DNA from: an uncultured Prevotella sp.
GTDB lineage: Bacteria; Bacteroidota; Bacteroidia; Bacteroidales; Bacteroidaceae
DNA: 8,895 nucleotides
Assembly: GCA_937877685.1 (NCBI GenBank)
Contig: CALFGU010000005.1
Coordinates: 1 to 8,895, forward strand
Direction of reading: 5' to 3'
Below, in pieces: positions 1 through 5,569 of this stretch. The position numbers were made by a program, and so were the translations under genes. Every line of letters begins with the position of its first letter. The first letter of the stretch is position 1. The notes under the pieces are model-generated. The model had not been told where the DNA came from. It saw only the letters and a program-made list of their open reading frames with translations, and did no database searches.

Positions 1-266
1 CCGGCCTTTACCGTTGTCACGGCAGGCATATACTTGAGTACATTCTCAAGGTTGGAAAGACCACAATTCTCACAATTTAACGTTGTCACATTCTTGAGGT
101 CCTCCACATGCAGATATTCACGTTCTGCAGCATACTCACCACGCAGTTTACTGTAAAGGGTTACACCCATCGCATTCTTCATGGCAATATCATCTGCAGT
201 CATCTTCTCGTGCACAAGACGTCTTGCCCAAATTTCCAGGGACTCAATACAGCTTCTGCAATATGA
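1..266 (-). other. Discordant in-frame tail of the GH20 frame; unidentified protein segment with possible leucine-rich repeat
   Basis: About 88 codons follow the GH20-like part without a stop. The segment looks like genuine coding sequence but belongs to a family I do not recognise. It has a C-x-x-C pair just after the junction (YCRSCIESLEIW), then a mixed helical stretch (MTADDIAMKNAMGV). It ends with a leucine-rich-repeat-like run (DLKNVTTLNCENCGLSNLEN), which has a second C-x-x-C. The other two frames across the junction do not restore GH20 homology, so this is not a simple frameshift. It could be the product of an in-frame deletion or gene fusion, or a join between two genomes in the assembly. 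Confidence 0.55.
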
Positions 267-953
267 GCGCAACTCTTCTTGCGTGTAATAACCGCCATAA
301 GCAGTGGTGTCTCCTTCTGTGGCGTAGGCACGACTGCCATTCCACCACGTCTTCCAACTGGCGTCGGTGCGCCAAGCCGCTTGCTCGGTCAAGCGAGGGT
401 AACGCTTGATTTCCATTCTCCATCCCGCCGCATCGGTTAAGTGGAGGTGAAGCGTGTTCATCTTGTGGCGCGCAAGGATGTCAATCTGCTTCTTCAAATA
501 AGAGATGGGGAAGAAATGGCGCGAAACGTCCAGCATAATGCCACGCCAAGCATAGGCGGGGGCGTCAGTAATGGTGACGCAGGGAAGCGTTCCTTTTGTC
601 GACTTAAGTTGCATCAGCGTGGCGGCAGCACACGTAACTCCCCCTTCCGTACTGGCATAAATCAGCAACGAGTCGGGAGTGATGCGCAACTGATAAGCCT
701 CGGCATTTGGAGCAGAGGGGTAGGGCAGGATGAGACAGGTGTTCGTGTCTTTCTGAGAAGCATTACTCTGCAACACTTCATGAAGCAGGAGCGTAGGAGC
801 AGGAGCACCGACGGTGTTTTGAGGTCGCAAACCTTTGTGGAGTGTAAAGTGCCTTTTTGAGGTATATTCCAGGTGTTGCGGCGCAGGGAGTAGCGTCTGT
901 GCACCAATGCCTAACGTTGCTATGCTGAGCAGGGAGAGCAGAAAGCGTTTCAT
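1..953 (-). CDS. N-terminal part of a secreted GH20 beta-N-acetylhexosaminidase, fused in frame to an unrelated tail; runs off the window
   Basis: The reading frame opens at 953 and stays open to the window edge (317 codons). Residues 1-18 form a signal peptide (MKRFLLSLLSIATLGIGA) for export. Residues about 20-128 resemble the GH20 N-terminal accessory domain (QLRITPDSLLIYASTEGGV). Residues about 129-229 match the start of the GH20 barrel: CVTITDAPAYAWRGIMLDVS, then HKMNTLHLHLTDAAGWRMEI, then YGGYYTQEELR. GH20 enzymes remove terminal N-acetylhexosamines from glycans such as mucin or host N-glycans. Family members continue with a PEIEMPGH-type segment and the catalytic HxGGDE motif. Here the sequence after R229 is unlike GH20 and no catalytic Asp-Glu pair is present, so activity is unlikely as read. 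A perfect -7 promoter element lies 45 bases upstream. Family assignment of the first 229 residues is firm; the integrity of the gene is doubtful. Confidence 0.8.
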   Translation of the reverse strand, partial: MKRFLLSLLSIATLGIGAQTLLPAPQHLEYTSKRHFTLHKGLRPQNTVGAPAPTLLLHEVLQSNASQKDTNTCLILPYPSAPNAEAYQLRITPDSLLIYASTEGGVTCAAATLMQLKSTKGTLPCVTITDAPAYAWRGIMLDVSRHFFPISYLKKQIDILARHKMNTLHLHLTDAAGWRMEIKRYPRLTEQAAWRTDASWKTWWNGSRAYATEGDTTAYGGYYTQEELRSYCRSCIESLEIWARRLVHEKMTADDIAMKNAMGVTLYSKLRGEYAAEREYLHVEDLKNVTTLNCENCGLSNLENVLKYMPAVTTVKA

Positions 954-997
954 TCTAAAATAATGGGGGTGAAAAATATTAAAAATCAGAGTTACTG

Positions 998-1005
998 CAA
1001 ATTTA
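998..1005 (-). promoter_or_regulatory. Bacteroidota -7 promoter element upstream of the GH20 gene
   Basis: On the minus strand the bases read TAAATTTG, a perfect match to the Bacteroidota primary sigma factor -7 consensus TAnnTTTG, 45 bases before the GH20 start codon. I see no convincing TTTG at the -33 position, only AT-rich sequence with a TTTT run nearby. It lies downstream of the FKBP terminator, so the GH20 gene probably has its own transcript. Confidence 0.55.
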
Positions 1006-1083
1006 CATGTTTTTAGGAAAATCCGCTAAACATAGGGGGATTTTCAAGATGCTCGCGGGGCGAAATCGTAACGTGATAAACAC

Positions 1084-1118
1084 AAAAAAGAGAAGCACAC
1101 CCGAAGATGTGCTTCTCT
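1084..1118 (-). terminator. Intrinsic terminator of the FKBP gene (probable glyS-FKBP transcript)
   Basis: A perfect 11-bp stem (AGAGAAGCACA at 1089-1099 pairing with TGTGCTTCTCT at 1108-1118) encloses an 8-base loop. On the minus strand the stem runs directly into a U tract (T from 1089 down to 1084). It begins 22 bases after the FKBP stop codon, the usual place for a rho-independent terminator. Confidence 0.9.
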
Positions 1119-1140
1119 AAAATGATGTTGTGGCTGATTG

Positions 1141-1800
1141 TTACTGGTCGCCAAAACTGCTACCTGCGCGACAGTAAGAAACCAATTGAATTTCAAATAT
1201 AAGTGTTGAACCTCCCTTGAGAATTGCGTTCACGTCACTCTCACCATAACCCATTTCTGCGGGAATGTAAACCAACCAACGGTCGCCAATGTGCATTTGT
1301 TGGAGCACTGTGGTAAAACCATCTACGGTATTGCTCACCAAGAGTCCTGTTGGGCGTGCGAAGTTTGGGTTAAACACCTCTTCGGGTGTACTATAGAGTC
1401 CGCTATGGTCAAAAATGCGTCCCTCCATATAATTCTGTGTGGGCATAGTGCGACCAATGTAGTTCACACGAACGGAGTCCGTGTAGAGCGGACAACCAGT
1501 CCCACTGCCACGTTCCATAATCTTCACGCATATAGAGTCGGTTGAGGCGATATTGGAATTATCACTTTTCAAGTAGGAGCGGAATACGCGCCAATCACAG
1601 TGATTTTCCCAATCGGCACCGTAAGCGGCTTTTGCCACCGATACAGAAGTCTTTGCTTCATGGAGTTTTTCGGCAAAGAATTCCTTATTGCGCTGCGCCC
1701 AATTGTAATAATCTACGTCGGGCATTTCTTCCTCTGAACATGCAGTTAATAAAGGCATAGCGAGGAGAAGAAAGAGGAGGTAATTATAAAGTTTTCGCAT
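1141..1800 (-). CDS. FKBP-type peptidyl-prolyl cis-trans isomerase, lipoprotein
   Basis: This 219-residue protein catalyses cis-trans isomerisation of proline peptide bonds and probably assists folding in the cell envelope. The N-terminus is a type II signal peptide with a lipobox (LLTA-C21), so the mature protein is lipid-anchored at Cys21. The residues after the cysteine are S-E-E-E, resembling the acidic export signal that sends some Bacteroidota lipoproteins to the cell surface. The FKBP domain occupies about residues 95-209. It carries the family signatures RVNYIGR (111-117), a FDxS-like FDHS (130-133), GDRWLVYIPAEMGYG (172-186) and the final strand GGSTLIFEIQLVSY. The short region before it (22-95) is helical and of unknown role. 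It lies 117 bases after glyS with no perfect -7 element between them, so co-transcription with glyS is plausible. A strong terminator follows it. Confidence 0.9.
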   Translation of the reverse strand: MRKLYNYLLFLLLAMPLLTACSEEEMPDVDYYNWAQRNKEFFAEKLHEAKTSVSVAKAAYGADWENHCDWRVFRSYLKSDNSNIASTDSICVKIMERGSGTGCPLYTDSVRVNYIGRTMPTQNYMEGRIFDHSGLYSTPEEVFNPNFARPTGLLVSNTVDGFTTVLQQMHIGDRWLVYIPAEMGYGESDVNAILKGGSTLIFEIQLVSYCRAGSSFGDQ

Positions 1801-1823
1801 TTTATGGATGAGTGAACGACCCT

Positions 1824-1845
1824 GGGGAATCTGTTTGCATTCCCC
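1824..1845 (-). other. Hairpin in the glyS-FKBP gap, just upstream of the FKBP start
   Basis: GGGGAAT (1824-1830) and ATTCCCC (1839-1845) form a perfect 7-bp stem with an 8-base loop, ending 23 bases before the FKBP start codon. No U tract follows in the minus direction, so it is not a classical terminator. It may structure the FKBP leader or stabilise one end of a processed glyS-FKBP transcript. Function is inferred only. Confidence 0.4.
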
Positions 1846-1917
1846 CTACTACCGATGCCACAAATTGTCTATGCAGAAAGAGATGTGACACTTTCGAGGG
1901 ATCAAGTTCGCTAGTTG

Positions 1918-3459
1918 TTACTTAATCTTCTTCAAGAGAGAAGTGATGCTCACCTTGTCTTCGATGAGGCCACGGAGGTCGCTAATCTTCACGCGAGTTT
2001 GCTCCATTGTGTCGCGGTCGCGGAGTGTTACGCATCCGTCAGTGAGGGTGTCGTGGTCAACAGTTACGCAGAAGGGAGTACCTACGGCATCCTGACGGCG
2101 GTAGCGCTTACCGATAGAGTCCTTTTCGTCATACTTACAGTTGAAGTGGAACTTAAGGTCGTCGATAATCTCACGTGCCTTTTCGGGAAGACCATCCTTC
2201 TTGACGAGAGGCATAACTGCGAGCTTCGTAGGCGCAAGTGCTGCGGGCAACTTGAGAACTACGCGAGTTTCTCCGTTTTCGAGCGCTTCTTCCTGGTAGC
2301 TGTGACACATCACAGAGAGGAACATACGGTCCACACCGATAGATGTTTCGATAACATAGGGAGTATAGCGTTCGTTAAGTTCGGGGTCGAAGTATTCAAT
2401 CTTCTTGCCTGAGAACTTTGCGTGTTGTGAGAGGTCGAAATTCGTACGGCTGTGAATACCTTCTACTTCCTTGAATCCGAAAGGCATGCGGAATTCCACG
2501 TCGCTGGCAGCATTTGCGTAGTGAGCGAGCTTTTCGTGGTCGTGGAAGCGATAGTTTTGAGCGCCAAAGCCAAGTGCTTGGTGCCAAGCCATACGTGTGT
2601 TCTTCCACTTCTCAAACCACTCGAGTTCTGTGCCAGGCTTAACGAAGAATTGCATTTCCATTTGCTCGAATTCGCGCATGCGGAAGATGAACTGACGAGC
2701 TACGATTTCGTTACGGAAAGCCTTACCAATCTGTGCGATACCGAAGGGGAGCTTCATGCGACCTGTCTTCTGCACGTTGAGGTAGTTAACGAAGATACCC
2801 TGTGCAGTCTCGGGGCGGAGGTAGATGGTTGAAGAACCTTCAGCAGTTGAACCCACTTCCGTCTTGAACATGAGATTGAACTGGCGCACATCGGTCCAGT
2901 TGCGTGTGCCACTGATGGGGCAAACAATCTCTTCGTCAAGAATGATTTGCTTGAGTTCGTCAAGGTCGCTGGCATTCATGGCAGCCGCAAAGCGTTCATG
3001 AAGTGCATCACGCTTCTGCTGATTTTCAAGAACGCGAGCGTTGGTAGCGCGGAACTGTGCTTCGTCAAAGTTTTCGCCAAACTTCTTCTGAGCCTTCGCA
3101 ATTTCCTTCGCAATCTTATCTTCGTACTTTGCAATTGCTTCTTCAATGAGCACGTCTGCACGATAGCGCTTCTTAGAGTCGCGGTTGTCAATGAGGGGGT
3201 CATTAAATGCATCTACGTGACCTGAAGCCTTCCACACTGTGGGGTGCATAAAGATGGCGCTATCGATACCCACGATGTTGTCGTGGAGTAACACCATGCT
3301 CTGCCACCAATATTGCTTGATGTTATTCTTAAGTTCTACACCGTTCTGCGCATAGTCATACACTGCGCCGAGACCATCATAAATTTCACTTGAAGGGAAT
3401 ACAAAACCATACTCCTTACAGTGAGAAACAATTTTCTTGAAAACGTCTTCTTGTGCCAT
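1918..3459 (-). CDS. glyS: Glycyl-tRNA synthetase, single-chain dimeric (alpha2) type
   Basis: This 513-residue cytoplasmic class II aminoacyl-tRNA synthetase charges tRNA-Gly with glycine using ATP. Visible landmarks are the N-terminal catalytic start (FKKIVSHCKEYGFVFPSSEI), a WKASGHVDAFNDP segment at 76-88, and the glycine-pocket segment RPETAQGIFVNY (215-226). Motif 2 is FRNEIVARQFIFRMREFEQME (248-268) and motif 3 is ETSIGVDRMFLSVM (371-384). The C-terminal anticodon-binding domain covers about 405-500 (LAPTKLAVMPL, then KRYRRQDAVGTPFCVTVD). An inserted helical region lies at about 100-180. This is the alpha2 form found in Bacteroidota, archaea and eukaryotes, not the two-subunit GlyQ/GlyS form of Escherichia coli, and it is full length for the family. 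A -7 promoter element lies 63 bases upstream. It diverges from pepT, and the FKBP gene follows on the same strand. Confidence 0.97.
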   Translation of the reverse strand: MAQEDVFKKIVSHCKEYGFVFPSSEIYDGLGAVYDYAQNGVELKNNIKQYWWQSMVLLHDNIVGIDSAIFMHPTVWKASGHVDAFNDPLIDNRDSKKRYRADVLIEEAIAKYEDKIAKEIAKAQKKFGENFDEAQFRATNARVLENQQKRDALHERFAAAMNASDLDELKQIILDEEIVCPISGTRNWTDVRQFNLMFKTEVGSTAEGSSTIYLRPETAQGIFVNYLNVQKTGRMKLPFGIAQIGKAFRNEIVARQFIFRMREFEQMEMQFFVKPGTELEWFEKWKNTRMAWHQALGFGAQNYRFHDHEKLAHYANAASDVEFRMPFGFKEVEGIHSRTNFDLSQHAKFSGKKIEYFDPELNERYTPYVIETSIGVDRMFLSVMCHSYQEEALENGETRVVLKLPAALAPTKLAVMPLVKKDGLPEKAREIIDDLKFHFNCKYDEKDSIGKRYRRQDAVGTPFCVTVDHDTLTDGCVTLRDRDTMEQTRVKISDLRGLIEDKVSITSLLKKIK

Positions 3460-3522
3460 TATCTTTGAATTATTAAATTATCAGTTTTAAGCGCGTCTAA
3501 GTTATAAGCGCCATATTTGGTG

Positions 3523-3530
3523 CAAAAGTA
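3523..3530 (-). promoter_or_regulatory. Bacteroidota -7 promoter element for glyS
   Basis: Read on the minus strand this is TACTTTTG, a perfect TAnnTTTG match, 63 bases before the glyS start codon. I could not place a clear TTTG -33 element upstream. A leader of about 55 bases is implied. Confidence 0.55.
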
Positions 3531-3614
3531 GTAAAAAACTTTCGTATGTCCCTACATAAAACACTTTTTAGCAGAAAATCAACATTCCGGAGGGGCGTTT
3601 TTATGAAATTTCCG

Positions 3615-3622
3615 TATATTTG
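3615..3622 (+). promoter_or_regulatory. Bacteroidota -7 promoter element for pepT
   Basis: TATATTTG matches TAnnTTTG perfectly and lies 60 bases before the pepT start. A T-rich stretch (3598-3602) upstream is at most a weak -33. Together with the opposed glyS element it makes this 223-bp gap a divergent promoter region. Confidence 0.6.
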
Positions 3623-3633
3623 CAGAACTTAGT

Positions 3634-3657
3634 GGGGCTAAAGTTACGCCCCTTTTT
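3634..3657 (+). terminator. Terminator-like hairpin in the pepT leader (possible attenuator)
   Basis: GGGGC (3634-3638) pairs with GCCCC (3648-3652) around a 9-base loop and is followed at once by five T residues (3653-3657). It lies between the predicted pepT transcription start (about 3626-3629) and the start codon at 3683. No plus-strand gene upstream needs terminating, so it would act on pepT's own transcript. The stem is short, so strength is uncertain. A second copy of the left arm (AGGGGCG at 3591-3597) is also complementary to CGCCCCT at 3647-3653, but it lies upstream of the predicted start. Confidence 0.4.
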
Positions 3658-3682
3658 AAACCTTCTACTTTAGAACTTTACA

Positions 3683-4903
3683 ATGACGATAGTTGAACGA
3701 TTTTTAAAGTACGTTAGTTTCGACACGCAGTCGGACGACGCTTCGGGCGTAACGCCCAGTACGGCAAAGCAGTTTGTCTTTGCGGAATATCTTAAGGAAG
3801 AACTTATTTCCATCGGTTTGGAGGATGTGGAACTCGACGAACTCGGTTACCTTTATGCCACCCTTCCCGCCAATACTGACAAACCCGTGCCCACCATTGG
3901 GTTTATTGCACACATGGATACGAGTCCCGACTGTTCGGGTAAGGATGTCAAGCCCCGCATTGTGAAGAATTATGACGGCACAGACATTGTACTCGATGCC
4001 GAAGCGGGTATTGTAACAACGGTTGAGAAGTTCCCTGAATTGCTTCAGCACAAGGGTGAAGACATTATCGTTACCGACGGTCACACCCTACTTGGCGCAG
4101 ACGACAAAGCGGGTATTGCCGAAATCGTTCAGGCAATGGTGTATCTCTTAGAGCATCCCGAAATCAAGCACGGCAAAATTCGCGTAGGCTTTAACCCTGA
4201 CGAAGAAATTGGTCTCGGTGCGCACAAATTTAATGTCGAAAAGTTCGGTTGCGAGTGGGCATACACGATGGACGGTAGCGAACTCGGCGAAATCGAGTTT
4301 GAGAACTTCAACGCCGCAGCAGCTAAGTTGGACTTCACAGGTGTCAGTGTGCACCCCGGTTATGCGAAGGACAAAATGATTAATGCCGGACGCGTCGCTG
4401 CAGAGTTTATCAGCGCGCTCCCCGCTAACGAAACGCCTGAAACCACAACGGAATACGAAGGATTCTTCCACCTTCTTGCGATGGAGGGAGGCGTAGAAAA
4501 GGCAAGCGCTACCTTTATCATTCGCGACCATGACCGCCAAAAGTTTGAAGCGCGTAAGCAACAGATGACCGACCTCGTTGCGCAGTTTAATGCCAAGTAC
4601 GGTGAAGGCGTGGTGAAACTTGCGCTCAACGACCAATATTATAATATGCGTGAAAAGGTAGAACCTCAGATGCACATTATTGATACGGTAAAGCAAGCCA
4701 TGCTCGACCTCGGCATCACGCCTCAGGTACGTGCCATCCGCGGTGGAACAGACGGCGCACAACTCTCCTTCATGGGACTCCCATGTCCCAACATCTTCGC
4801 CGGAGGTCTCAATTTCCACGGCCCCCACGAATTCTTGCCCATTCCTAATTTGGAAAAGGCAAGTCAGGTAGTGGTGAAAATCGCAGAGCTAACAGCTTTA
4901 TAG
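3683..4903 (+). CDS. pepT: Peptidase T (tripeptide aminopeptidase)
   Basis: This 406-residue cytoplasmic zinc exopeptidase of the M20 family removes the N-terminal residue from tripeptides. Length matches the family (about 408 in Escherichia coli). The M20 metal-site motifs are all present: IAHMDTSPD with His77 and Asp79, LLGADDKAG with Asp140, and NPDEEIGLG with the catalytic Glu174 and metal ligand Glu175. Further along are YTMDG with Asp197 and NFHGPHEF (377-384) with the C-terminal histidine ligand. The dimerisation (lid) domain lies between about 208 and 320. The start at 3683 gives the canonical N-terminus MTIVERFLKYVSFDTQS. The enzyme fits a peptide-fermenting anaerobe that finishes the breakdown of imported oligopeptides. 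Its stop codon TAG overlaps the first repeat of the element that follows. Confidence 0.97.
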   Translation: MTIVERFLKYVSFDTQSDDASGVTPSTAKQFVFAEYLKEELISIGLEDVELDELGYLYATLPANTDKPVPTIGFIAHMDTSPDCSGKDVKPRIVKNYDGTDIVLDAEAGIVTTVEKFPELLQHKGEDIIVTDGHTLLGADDKAGIAEIVQAMVYLLEHPEIKHGKIRVGFNPDEEIGLGAHKFNVEKFGCEWAYTMDGSELGEIEFENFNAAAAKLDFTGVSVHPGYAKDKMINAGRVAAEFISALPANETPETTTEYEGFFHLLAMEGGVEKASATFIIRDHDRQKFEARKQQMTDLVAQFNAKYGEGVVKLALNDQYYNMREKVEPQMHIIDTVKQAMLDLGITPQVRAIRGGTDGAQLSFMGLPCPNIFAGGLNFHGPHEFLPIPNLEKASQVVVKIAELTAL

Positions 4904-4935
4904 AGTACAGAGCACAGAGTACAACTGCCTTGCGG
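4902..4935 (+). repeat. Heptamer array copy 1, left terminal repeat
   Basis: Three AGAGTAC-type heptamers (AGAGTAC, AGAGCAC, AGAGTAC) are followed by AACTGCCTTGCGG. It is 31/34 identical to copy 2. Its first two bases are the last two of the pepT TAG stop codon. Confidence 0.85.
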
Positions 4936-4959
4936 ACAGACAGAGAACTGCTGTTTTCT

Positions 4960-4993
4960 AGAGTACAAAGTACAGAGTACAACTGCCGTGCGG
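4960..4993 (+). repeat. Heptamer array copy 2
   Basis: Three heptamers (AGAGTAC, AAAGTAC, AGAGTAC) are followed by AACTGCCGTGCGG. It is separated from copy 1 by 24 bases that contain a 7-bp hairpin (AGAGAAC at 4942-4948 with GTTTTCT at 4953-4959, one G-T pair). Confidence 0.85.
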
Positions 4994-5045
4994 GGTATTT
5001 TCCCTGAAGGGGATATTATCCACCAGCTTGGTGCAATGCCATGGG

Positions 5046-5065
5046 CAGAGTACAACTCCAAGCGG
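5046..5065 (+). repeat. Heptamer array copy 3, shortened
   Basis: One heptamer remains, followed by AACTCCAAGCGG (full segment CAGAGTACAACTCCAAGCGG). After copy 2 a related motif, GGATATTATC, lies further downstream; after copy 3 the similar GAATATTATC follows directly, suggesting a degraded duplication. Confidence 0.7.
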
Positions 5066-5108
5066 AGAATATTATCAACAGTTTAACAAAAAAGGTATTG
5101 ATAACATT

Positions 5109-5480
5109 ATGGGTTACAATAGTGTTCTGCATACGAAAAGTAAAAGTTTTGCCTTACGTATCATTCGATTTTATAAATACCTTACGGAAGAAAAACGAGA
5201 ATACGTACTATCAAAACAACTTTTGCGTTCTGGCACCAGCATAGGGGCAAATATTCGCGAAAGTTACTCTGCTCAAAGCCAAGCAGACTTTATTCATAAA
5301 TTGTCTATCGCTTTAAAGGAAGCAGATGAAAGTGCATATTGGCTCGAACTCTTGGTGGAAAGCGAGACTATCGATACTGTAATGTTTGACTCTCTGTACA
5401 ACGACCTTAAAGAGGTGTCCTCTATGCTTGCTGCCTCTATTAAAACTGCGAAAGCAAATCTTGCGCCCCAAAATACATAA
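5109..5480 (+). CDS. S23-family four-helix-bundle protein (23S rRNA intervening-sequence type)
   Basis: The protein has 123 residues, the usual size for the family. Hallmarks are the basic, helical N-terminus (KSKSFALRIIRFYKYLTEEK), the conserved turn LRSGTSIGANIRESYSAQSQ, then DFIHKLSIALKEADESAYWL and LELLVESETI. These form a four-helix bundle. Relatives are encoded in intervening sequences of some 23S rRNA genes, and the accessory Avd protein of diversity-generating retroelements is a structural homologue that binds nucleic acid. The molecular role of stand-alone copies is not known. I chose the start at 5109 because the frame upstream (from 5028) runs through repeat copy 3 and has no family similarity. 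It is the only gene between inverted heptamer arrays and may be functionally linked to them. No perfect promoter element is visible upstream. Confidence 0.88.
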   Translation: MGYNSVLHTKSKSFALRIIRFYKYLTEEKREYVLSKQLLRSGTSIGANIRESYSAQSQADFIHKLSIALKEADESAYWLELLVESETIDTVMFDSLYNDLKEVSSMLAASIKTAKANLAPQNT

Positions 5481-5524
5481 ATAACATTTAACCATTTAAT
5501 AATTGAGTGACATAGTGCGGTAGT

Positions 5525-5557
5525 CAGTTGTACTCTGTTATCTGTACTCTGTACTCT
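5525..5557 (-). repeat. Heptamer array copy 4, inverted right terminal repeat
   Basis: On the minus strand it reads as four heptamers (AGAGTAC, AGAGTAC, AGATAAC, AGAGTAC) then AACTG, the inverse of copies 1 and 2. It lies in the fumarase leader, ending 12 bases before the start codon. Confidence 0.85.
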
Positions 5558-5569
5558 AAACAAAATCTT

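Larger units (their letters stand above)
4902..5557. mobile_element. Candidate inverted-repeat cassette carrying an S23-family gene
   Basis: This 656-bp unit begins with (AGAGTAC)3-AACTG on the plus strand and ends with the reverse complement of (AGAGTAC)4-AACTG (5525-5557), giving imperfect terminal inverted repeats. One seven-base unit accounts for the length difference. Two further copies of the array lie inside the left end. The only gene inside is the S23-family protein, and there is no transposase or reverse transcriptase. The left edge falls within the pepT stop codon and the right edge is 12 bases before the fumarase start. I see no target-site duplication. From memory, S23-type genes in Bacteroidota are often flanked by such short repeats. 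Mobility is inferred from structure; a static repeat-rich spacer is the alternative. Confidence 0.55.

Noticed and set aside
1..266. Simple frameshift as the cause of the GH20 break
   Set aside because: I read the other two frames after the junction; neither continues the GH20 sequence and both reach stops within about 20 codons or less.
441..860. Plus-strand reading frame of 139 codons at the left end
   Set aside because: It is antisense to the clear GH20 coding sequence and its translation has no protein-family character.
4148..4828. Minus-strand reading frame of 226 codons opposite pepT
   Set aside because: It lies wholly antisense to a well-supported peptidase gene and has no recognisable motifs.
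4902..5065. CRISPR array formed by the three left repeats
   Set aside because: Spacers are of unequal length (24 and 52 bases), repeats differ in length and unit count, and an inverted copy lies beyond a gene. No cas genes are present.
5028..5108. Longer N-terminus for the S23-family protein starting at 5028
   Set aside because: The extra 27 residues translate repeat copy 3 and leader sequence and have no family similarity. The start at 5109 gives the usual family length.
5528..5569. Longer N-terminus for fumarase starting at 5528
   Set aside because: The extra 14 residues are the inverted heptamer array read as codons; the family N-terminus begins at 5570.
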